Positions 3,513-5,514 of a stretch of DNA of 5,514 bases are shown here, in pieces. This DNA is from Holophaga sp. (GTDB lineage Bacteria > Acidobacteriota > Holophagae > Holophagales > Holophagaceae). The position numbers and the translations under genes are program-made. A model generated the notes under the pieces. It was not told where the DNA came from, did no database searches, and was given only the letters and a program-made list of their open reading frames with translations. The stretch spans positions 1 through 5,514 of the forward strand of contig JAUYES010000608.1 of NCBI GenBank assembly GCA_030691225.1, in the 5' to 3' direction. The first letter of the stretch is position 1. Each line of letters opens with the position of its first letter.

Positions 3513-5514
3513 TTACCAGAGCAATTCGTGTGGATCGGAAAAGCTGGTACTCAGGGTCCAGGCTCCACCCTCAATGGCCTTCGAGGGATCCTCCAAAAAT
3601 CGCCCTAGGTCCAAAGGAACGGCTGTCGCCTGGGCACCCACCCACCCATTGCGGCCACTTTTCTTGGCTGCGTATAGGCAGCGATCAGCCACATCCACCA
3701 CCTGATGCCAATCCGCGGGGGCGCTGTCATCGTCCAGACAGGGGTAGGGAGCAAAACCCAGCGAGCAGGTTTTGGTGATGTGGACACCGCCTCCCACATC
3801 GAAGGGGCGATCTCGGATTCCGGAGAGGATGCGTTCGGCCAGCACATCGGCCTGGGCGCGATCCGAGCCCTTGGCGACGACCAGGAATTCTTCCCCGCCC
3901 CAGCGAATCACGGTGTCGGTATCCCGCACCGCTGCCAACAGGCGATCCCGCAACTGCTGAAGCACCGAGTCGCCAACGGAATGACCATAGGTGTCGTTCA
4001 CCTGTTTGAAATGATCCATATCGATCATGAGAAAAAGCATGTCGATGTTCACGGCCATGCGCGCGATGCCGCGCTTCGCCAGGGAATGGTGATCCCGGTG
4101 AACCTTGGCGAGGTCATCCTCGATGGTCAGGTCCAAGTAGCGGCGATTTTTTAAGCCCGTTAGGGGATCGGTCACCGTGAGTTGTTGCAGGGTTTGATTG
4201 GCCTCGGCCAGCGCCAGGGTTCTTTCGTTCACGAGTTGGTCAAGCAAGGTGTTCTTTTTGCGCAAAGAACGAAGGCGCCACCAAACCAGTGCCGTGAGTG
4301 TGCCAACGGTACCCAGGCCAGCGAAGGTCCGGAACCACCAGGTTTGCCACCAGGAAGGTGTGATCCTGAAGGGGAACATCGCGGTGGCGCCCCAACTTCC
4401 GGCCCCGTAACCGGCCCGCACCTCGAAGCGGTAGGAGCCCGGCGGCAGATTCGTGTAGTTGGCCTGGCGGATATCCGTGCTCCGCCAGGCCTGTTCATAG
4501 CCCAGGAGACGAATCTGGTGCTGGACCTTGCTCTCGTTCAGGAAGCTCAGTCCGGCGAAGCGAATTTCGGGATTGGCTTCCCGATAGGGAATGCTCAAGT
4601 CAGCGGAAAAGGGCAGCGAATAGAATGTGGATCCAAAGGTAGCCGAGAGAATCCGGGTCGGCGGAGGCGTTGGAAATCCTTGATAGGCAGCCTCATAAAA
4701 CTTAGCTAAACCACCCAACGTTCCCACCCATACGTTGCCATTGGGTTGGGCAAAAAAAGCGTTGGCGTTGCAGTCATCTCCTGGGAGCCCTTCACCCGTT
4801 CCGAAAGAATGGATGGAGGCTCCGGTGATCCTGTTGATGCCCAGGGAGGTTCCAACCCAGATCTGCCCCAGCGAATCTTCCCGAATGAAGTGAACCAGAT
4901 CGCTGGATAGGCCCGAACGCGTATCTACCTGACCCAGAAGCTTGAGTCGGCCGTTTTGAACGGCGTAACGGAAGAGGCCGGGGCTGGCCAGATAGCTCAG
5001 CCAGAGATCTCCGTTGGCTCGCTCCAACACAGCCATGACATGGAGGCTCTCAAGCCCCTCATCAGTCGTAAAACGAACCCACTGGCCTTTCTGGTGGCAA
5101 ACCAGCCCTATCGATCCCGCGATCCAGATGCGCCCCTGATCGCCTCCTGCGATGTCCTGAATGCGTTCATCGGGGCTTCCCTTGGGCAAGGAAACAGGCT
5201 CGGTGATGTAGCCAGAACCCTGGCGGAGGGCGCGCCAAAGCCCCTTGCGCCGGGTCGCCATGAGGTTGTCCCCGGTGGCCACATCCTGGTGCAGCTTGGT
5301 GATGGTGGATTCAACATTTCGGAACTTTTGCCACGTATTGACCCTTGGGTCCCAACGCAAAAGAAACGGAGGGCCGCCCCCCATCCAAATGGCTCCATCT
5401 GGAGTCTGAAGCATGGCCAATACCGCCACGCCACGCGTTTCGGGCACGAGATTCCAGCCCTTGGGGCTGGCCTGGCAGACCCCCAAGGCCGTGCCGATCC
5501 AAAAGCGCGCTTGG
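3513..5514 (-). CDS. Membrane diguanylate cyclase with beta-propeller and Y_Y_Y sensor (5' partial)
   Basis: The frame stays open through the right edge, so 666 C-terminal residues are present and the start is outside. A TTG at 5486 is the internal Leu of WIGTALGVCQ, itself a propeller repeat, not the start. Residue 1 is the codon at 5513-5511. Residues 1 to about 275 contain two-component-regulator propeller repeats (IWMGG, IWIAGSIGL, IWVGTSLGI, VWVGTLGGL). About 305-387 is a Y_Y_Y domain (YEQAWRSTD, YTNLPPGSYRFEVRA). A membrane helix lies at 397-414, a coiled coil at about 414-446, and a GGDEF domain from DPLTGLKNRR (449) to about 620. The domain makes c-di-GMP from two GTP in the cytoplasm, with ligand sensing in the periplasm. 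The active site is GGEEF (539-543), with metal Asp498 and guanine-binding Asn506 and Asp515. The inhibitory RxxD site (RDTD, 530-533) is five residues before GGEEF. It is therefore expected to be active and product-inhibited. The ligand is unknown. Confidence 0.93.
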   Translation of the reverse strand, partial: QARFWIGTALGVCQASPKGWNLVPETRGVAVLAMLQTPDGAIWMGGGPPFLLRWDPRVNTWQKFRNVESTITKLHQDVATGDNLMATRRKGLWRALRQGSGYITEPVSLPKGSPDERIQDIAGGDQGRIWIAGSIGLVCHQKGQWVRFTTDEGLESLHVMAVLERANGDLWLSYLASPGLFRYAVQNGRLKLLGQVDTRSGLSSDLVHFIREDSLGQIWVGTSLGINRITGASIHSFGTGEGLPGDDCNANAFFAQPNGNVWVGTLGGLAKFYEAAYQGFPTPPPTRILSATFGSTFYSLPFSADLSIPYREANPEIRFAGLSFLNESKVQHQIRLLGYEQAWRSTDIRQANYTNLPPGSYRFEVRAGYGAGSWGATAMFPFRITPSWWQTWWFRTFAGLGTVGTLTALVWWRLRSLRKKNTLLDQLVNERTLALAEANQTLQQLTVTDPLTGLKNRRYLDLTIEDDLAKVHRDHHSLAKRGIARMAVNIDMLFLMIDMDHFKQVNDTYGHSVGDSVLQQLRDRLLAAVRDTDTVIRWGGEEFLVVAKGSDRAQADVLAERILSGIRDRPFDVGGGVHITKTCSLGFAPYPCLDDDSAPADWHQVVDVADRCLYAAKKSGRNGWVGAQATAVPLDLGRFLEDPSKAIEGGAWTLSTSFSDPHELLW

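Noticed and set aside
3705..4709. Long plus-strand frames (3705-4154 and 4182-4709)
   Set aside because: Both are antisense shadows of the diguanylate cyclase gene, whose GGDEF and Y_Y_Y motifs are unmistakable on the minus strand.
5484..5486. TTG as start codon of the diguanylate cyclase
   Set aside because: The frame continues to the window edge and the upstream codons complete a propeller repeat (RFWIGTALGVCQ), so the Leu is internal.

Overview
The window looks like a piece of a chromosome from a Gram-negative, moderately GC-rich bacterium. The gene set is an exported Ig-like/dockerin protein, an N-terminally lipidated protein, a DedA membrane protein, an SmpB, and a membrane diguanylate cyclase with a beta-propeller sensor. 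This would fit Acidobacteriota, perhaps the Holophagae group, but no marker here fixes the taxonomy and the assignment is an inference. There are no tRNA or rRNA genes, insertion sequences, CRISPR arrays or phage genes.

Layout, left to right. Positions 1-412 (+) hold the C-terminal end of a secreted protein with a bacterial Ig-like fold followed by two dockerin-type calcium loops. Twelve bases later a 193-aa lipoprotein (425-1006, +) begins, probably in the same operon; its folded part may be cohesin-like. Two hairpins follow, the second a good intrinsic terminator (1049-1088), and directly after its T-run lies the ribosome binding site of a DedA-family gene (1099-1761, +). Positions 1762-2179 hold no credible gene but contain a candidate terminator, a perfect 15-bp palindrome and degenerate intergenic repeats. 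A 239-aa exported protein of unknown function (2180-2899, -) is divergent from smpB (2974-3429, +) across a 74-bp promoter region. The right part is a large diguanylate cyclase (3513-5514, -) whose N-terminus lies beyond the window edge.

How the genes relate. The dockerin protein and the lipoprotein form the one pair whose products may physically interact, as a surface protein and its lipid anchor. DedA (lipid carrier/membrane homeostasis), SmpB (trans-translation) and the diguanylate cyclase (c-di-GMP signalling) look like independent units placed side by side. The most interesting points are the possible dockerin/cohesin-like pair, a dedA promoter that would start inside the preceding terminator hairpin, and a probably leaderless smpB.
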